A stretch of DNA of 55,615 bases from an uncultured Eubacteriales bacterium (GTDB lineage: Bacteria > Bacillota > Clostridia > Christensenellales > Aristaeellaceae): NCBI GenBank assembly GCA_902800625.1, contig CADCFG010000039.1, positions 695-56,309 of the forward strand, given 5' to 3'. Shown here in pieces: positions 52,929 to 55,615 of this stretch (the stretch's first letter is position 1; every line of letters starts with the position of its first letter). Both the position numbers and the translations under genes were made by a program. Under the pieces are notes generated by a model. That model had not been told where the DNA came from and made no database searches. It saw nothing but the letters and a program-made list of their open reading frames with translations.

Positions 52929-54122
52929 TCAGTCGTCGGTGCCCACGGTCTCCACGCCCTTGAGGAAATCGCTGTACAGCGGGCTCATGGCGCGCAGCCG
53001 CTCCACGGTCTTCTTCAGGCAGTCCACCACGTAGTCCGCCTCCTCCAGGGTGTTCTCGTCGCTCAGGCTCAGCCGCACGGAGCCGTTGGCGTGCTCGTGG
53101 CTGACGCCGATGGCCAGCAGCACGTGGCTGGGGTCCAGGGAGCCGGAGGTGCAGGCGGAGCCGGAGCTCGCCGCGATGCCCATCATGTCCAGGTGCAAAA
53201 GCACGCTCTCGCTCTCGATGAAATAGAAGGAGACGTTGATGTTGCCGCACATGCGCCGGGTGGGGTGGCCGTTCAGCTGCACGTGGGGGATCTCATTCAT
53301 GATGCGCTCGATCATGTGGTCGCGGATGGCAGCCATCTTCGCGGAGCGGGCGGGGATGTCCGCCGTGGCCAGCTCAATGGCCTTGCCCAGGCCCACGATG
53401 CCCGCCAGGTTCTCGGTGCCGGGACGCTGGCCGCGCTCCTGGGCGCCGCCCTGCATCAGCCGCTGGATGCGCACGCCGTGCTTCACGTACAGCGCGCCGA
53501 TGCCCTTGGGCGCGTGGAACTTGTGGCCGGACATGGACAGCATGTCGATGCCCTGCACCTTCACGTCGATCTCCACATGCCCGATGGCCTGCACCGCGTC
53601 GGTGTGGAACAGCACGCCGTGCTTCTTCGCCACCGCCGCCAGCTCGGGGATGGGCTCGATGGTGCCGATCTCGTTGTTGGCGTACATGATGCTCACCAGC
53701 ACGGTATCCGGGCGGATGGCCGCCTCCAGCTGCTCGGGGGTGATCAGACCGTCCTCGTCCACGGGCAGGTAGGTGACTTCAAAGCCCTCCTTCTCCAGCT
53801 GCTGGCAGGTGTGCAGGATCGCGTGGTGCTCGAAGTTGGTGGTGATGATGTGCTTGCCCTTGCGGATGTTGGCGTAGGCCGCGCCGCGCAGGGCCCAGTT
53901 GTCGGCCTCGGTGCCACAGCCGGTGAAATAGATTTCCCGCGGCTCGGCGCCGATGGCCTTCGCCACCTGCGCCCGGGCCGCCTCCACGGCCTTGCGGGCC
54001 TCGCGGCCAAAGCCGTGCACCGACGACGGGTTGCCGTAGATTTCGCAGAAATAGGGCTGCATCGCCGCCATGACCGGCTCGGTCACGCGGGTCGTCGCGC
54101 CGTTGTCCATGTATACTCTCAT
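52929..54122 (-). CDS. iscS: Cysteine desulfurase IscS/NifS
   Basis: This is a 397-residue PLP-dependent enzyme that releases sulfur from cysteine as a persulfide. MDNGATTRV opens the protein; the PLP-contacting His is in NFEHHAILH; HTDAVQAIGH holds the PLP Asp; Lys201 lies in SGHKFHAPKG; and the persulfide Cys324 lies in SGSACTSGSLDPSHVL. The short loop and RPGTEN motif fit group I desulfurases. The start overlaps the iscR stop by four bases (ATGA), and AGGAGG lies 10 bases upstream. It supplies sulfur to IscU, encoded next. Confidence 0.96.
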   Translation of the reverse strand: MRVYMDNGATTRVTEPVMAAMQPYFCEIYGNPSSVHGFGREARKAVEAARAQVAKAIGAEPREIYFTGCGTEADNWALRGAAYANIRKGKHIITTNFEHHAILHTCQQLEKEGFEVTYLPVDEDGLITPEQLEAAIRPDTVLVSIMYANNEIGTIEPIPELAAVAKKHGVLFHTDAVQAIGHVEIDVKVQGIDMLSMSGHKFHAPKGIGALYVKHGVRIQRLMQGGAQERGQRPGTENLAGIVGLGKAIELATADIPARSAKMAAIRDHMIERIMNEIPHVQLNGHPTRRMCGNINVSFYFIESESVLLHLDMMGIAASSGSACTSGSLDPSHVLLAIGVSHEHANGSVRLSLSDENTLEEADYVVDCLKKTVERLRAMSPLYSDFLKGVETVGTDD

Positions 54123-54556
54123 GTGGTCCTATCCTCCTGCGCGCAAGCGCGCTCGTAATCCATAATCATGTCCTTGAGCGTGATGCCGTCCACGATGGCG
54201 TTCAGCCCGTCCCGCAGCTTCATCCACACGATGCGCGAGGCGCAGGCACAGCTCTTGCCGCAGGCGTCCTCCTCGTCCAGGCAGTCCACCAGGCTGAGGC
54301 CGCCCTCCAGCGCGCGCAGTACGTCGCCCACGGTGATCTCCTCCGGCGCTCTGGCCAGCGTGTAGCCGCCCTGGGCGCCCCGGGTGCTGGTCACAAGCCC
54401 CGCCCGCTTCAGCGGCGCAATCAGCTGCTCCAGATAGGCCTCGGGGATACCCTCCCGCTCGGAGATGGCCTTGATGGACTGGGGCCCGCCATCGGCGTAC
54501 TTCGCCAGGTCGTACATGGCGTGGATGCCGTAGCGCCCCCGGGTCGACAGCTTCAT
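54119..54556 (-). CDS. iscR: Rrf2-family regulator, IscR-like
   Basis: This is a 145-residue Rrf2 winged-helix regulator. MKLSTRGRYGIHAMYDLAKY is the family start, the DNA-reading helix lies near 27-55, the wing has TRGAQGGYTLAR, and four Cys in the cluster-binding loop (C92, C99, C103, C105) suit [2Fe-2S] sensing. IscR-like proteins repress the cluster assembly operon when clusters are plentiful; the gene heads that operon here. GGGAGG precedes ATG 54556. Its promoter is flanked by two copies of the AAnTCGGAATT motif, the likely autoregulatory operator. Confidence 0.92.
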   Translation of the reverse strand: MKLSTRGRYGIHAMYDLAKYADGGPQSIKAISEREGIPEAYLEQLIAPLKRAGLVTSTRGAQGGYTLARAPEEITVGDVLRALEGGLSLVDCLDEEDACGKSCACASRIVWMKLRDGLNAIVDGITLKDMIMDYERACAQEDRTT

Positions 54557-54576
54557 CGTTCCGACCTCCCGAAATG

Positions 54577-54650
54577 AATTCCGAGTTATTCACTCATGTT
54601 TGCCCATGTATTGTAGCACCGATTTGCGCCTGCGTCAATAATTCCGACTT
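54577..54650 (-). promoter_or_regulatory. isc operon promoter with repeated operator motif
   Basis: On the minus strand TTGACG (54633-54638), 17 bases, TACAAT (54610-54615). The 11-base motif AAGTCGGAATT (54640-54650) abuts the -35 box, and AACTCGGAATT (54577-54587) lies in the early transcript. A partial copy (GTCGGAAC, 54558-54565) lies just before the start codon. The repetition around the promoter suggests binding of IscR. Confidence 0.72.
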
Positions 54651-54672
54651 GTTTTATTGGAATTTAACGAAT

Positions 54673-54699
54673 GAAAAAGGCCGCGCATAAGCGCAGCCC
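54673..54699 (-). terminator. Terminator after the C39-like peptidase gene
   Basis: GGCCGCGC (54679-54686) pairs with GCGCAGCC (54691-54698) with one mismatch, and on the minus strand the stem is followed by TTTTTC. Confidence 0.8.
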
Positions 54700-54713
54700 T
54701 GTTTCCAAGCGGA

Positions 54714-55286
54714 TCAGTCCATCACATACCAGATCTTGTCGATGGTATTCACCTTGTCCTGCTGGGTCTCGCCCCGGATGATGCTCTCCACCAGGGGGAT
54801 GGCGCGGCCGCCGGTGCGGGTGATGGTATCGGCGCAGTAGAAGGTGTCGCTGTCCTCGTCGTAGCCAAACAGATAGATCGCGTGGGGCATGCCGGTGTCG
54901 TAGATCACCACGCCCTCCGGATGGAACTGCAGCACGTTGATCAGGTACGCCTTCTTGTCGATGGCGTTGCGGATGTCGGCGTTGCAGGTCACCTGCACCT
55001 GGCCGATGGTGAAGTTCTGGCTCAGACCCCATTGCTTCGTCCAGGCGTAGTGGCCCACGCCGGTGTCCGTCACCATTTCATAGGGCGTGCCCCGCTGGCA
55101 GGAATAGTTGCGCAGCATCATCGTGGCTGAAACCAGCGTGCAGGTGTGGGGCACATTCTGGGTGATGAACACGCCTTCATCCGGATGGGAACCAAAGTAC
55201 AGCCCCTCCGCGCAGGCATTCACAGGCAGCGCCGCAACCAGCGCCAGCACAAGCGCGATCGCCCATAATCTCCGCGTCTTTCGCAT
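54714..55286 (-). CDS. Secreted C39-like (papain-fold) peptidase
   Basis: This is a 190-residue protein with a signal peptide (about 1-26, WAIALVLALVAALPVNACA). The rest fits the C39-like peptidase_C39_2 fold: catalytic Cys49 in HTCTLVSATMMLRNY, the helix after it, and His135 in MPHAIYLFGYD followed by an Asp-containing turn (YCADT). GGAGGTGA lies six bases before ATG 55286; the open frame extends 66 codons upstream without a site, so that part is rejected. It lacks an ABC transporter and so is not a bacteriocin exporter. Related proteins probably cut peptides or amide bonds at the cell surface. Confidence 0.78.
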   Translation of the reverse strand: MRKTRRLWAIALVLALVAALPVNACAEGLYFGSHPDEGVFITQNVPHTCTLVSATMMLRNYSCQRGTPYEMVTDTGVGHYAWTKQWGLSQNFTIGQVQVTCNADIRNAIDKKAYLINVLQFHPEGVVIYDTGMPHAIYLFGYDEDSDTFYCADTITRTGGRAIPLVESIIRGETQQDKVNTIDKIWYVMD

Positions 55287-55615
55287 GAAAATCACCTCCG
55301 TAAACCGGTACTCTACCAGTTTAGCGGCTGCGACTTTCGATTGCAAAGACATTCCCGCAAACAAAACTTGCCAATAATCGGGCAGGTGGTGACAGAACTT
55401 AGTTTCGTAATAGCTTCTGGACAAGGGCGTGCCATCGCTGTGAAAACCTGTGACAATATTACCATGCACGCATATTTCGCACACCTTCGCAATATTTGCA
55501 TCCTTAGCCGTTCAAAGCCTTCCCCTGTGGGGAAGGTGGCATTTGCGAAGCAAATGACGGAAGATGCCTCCGTCAGCCGCTTTCAAAAAAGAAAAGAGGA
55601 CATTCTATCGAATGT
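55287..55615. repeat. Right-end intergenic region with a dispersed repeat and a palindrome
   Basis: No gene is supported in these 329 bases. Positions 55515-55578 hold TTCCCCTGTGGGGAA, then GGTGGCATTTGCGAAGCAAATGACGGAAGA, which is the inverted counterpart of the element at 15250-15293. The window ends in the palindrome ACATTC-TATC-GAATGT (55600-55615), which is similar to the operator-like palindrome at 33179-33194 and may belong to the promoter of the next gene. Confidence 0.6.

Noticed and set aside
54714..55286. C39 peptidase as exporter partner of the double-glycine peptide
   Set aside because: It has a signal peptide and no ABC transporter or membrane domain, so it is on the wrong side of the membrane for leader cleavage during export.

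Overview
The window looks like a chromosomal segment of a GC-rich, Gram-positive anaerobe of the Bacillota, class Clostridia, probably an uncultured gut or rumen lineage. The evidence is strong AGGAGG-type ribosome binding sites, many TTG and GTG starts, sigma-A promoters (TTGACN, 17-18 bases, TATAAT), a CIRCE operator, a clostripain-type C11 peptidase, a double-glycine leader peptide, and the VTC, DUF4956, CotH and lamin-tail gene group. This placement is inference; no rRNA or other placing marker is present.

Region by region. 1-3.1 kb: the promoter and CIRCE operator of a heat-shock operon lying just left of the window, then remnants of three genes that have all lost their 5' parts (ubiB-like, yitT-like, leuB), then a small HTH plus two-zinc-finger protein. 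3.1-3.7 kb: 20-base-phased short repeats, a tRNA-Ala(CGC), and two extra copies of the tRNA 5' third upstream of it. 3.9-9.2 kb: a secreted repeat-domain protein, a phosphohexomutase homologue with changed catalytic loops, and a transketolase gene interrupted by a small deletion. 9.2-11.5 kb: a YdcF-like protein, a J-domain protein and a small membrane protein.

11.7-24.9 kb is one long minus-strand block: lepA, hemW, two membrane-anchored PIG-L deacetylases, a 1012-residue CotH kinase with three lamin-tail domains, a VTC polyphosphate polymerase, DUF4956, a second lamin-tail protein and a CBM9-like protein. I regard the PIG-L to lamin-tail part as the most interesting system in the window: a putative envelope module that pairs polyphosphate synthesis with an extracytoplasmic kinase.

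25.2-28.5 kb: a TAXI-type TRAP uptake system (binding protein and fused permease). 28.5-33 kb: CYTH phosphatase, surE, a LysR regulator, class II fructose-bisphosphate aldolase and a secreted protein. 33.2-37.1 kb: a TIM-barrel protein and the trkA-trkH potassium uptake pair. 37.2-39.8 kb: an AT-richer island with a Cro/CI regulator and a membrane-anchored beta-helix protein that contains a tandem duplication. 39.8-49.9 kb: typA, an acyltransferase, prfC, a LysR regulator, and a hydrolase, membrane protein, hflX and FlK-like thioesterase operon. 50-55.3 kb: a C11 peptidase, a double-glycine leader peptide with a zinc-ribbon-like core, the iscR-iscS-iscU operon with its promoter and repeated operators, and a secreted C39-like peptidase.

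Intergenic DNA is rich in dispersed repeats: TAGGGAG heptamer arrays that start in the stop codons of genes, AACCGGATTGCC inverted-repeat elements, and several short palindromes. No CRISPR array, rRNA, prophage or intact insertion sequence was seen. Gene starts were chosen from ribosome binding site spacing and are often downstream of the longest open frame.
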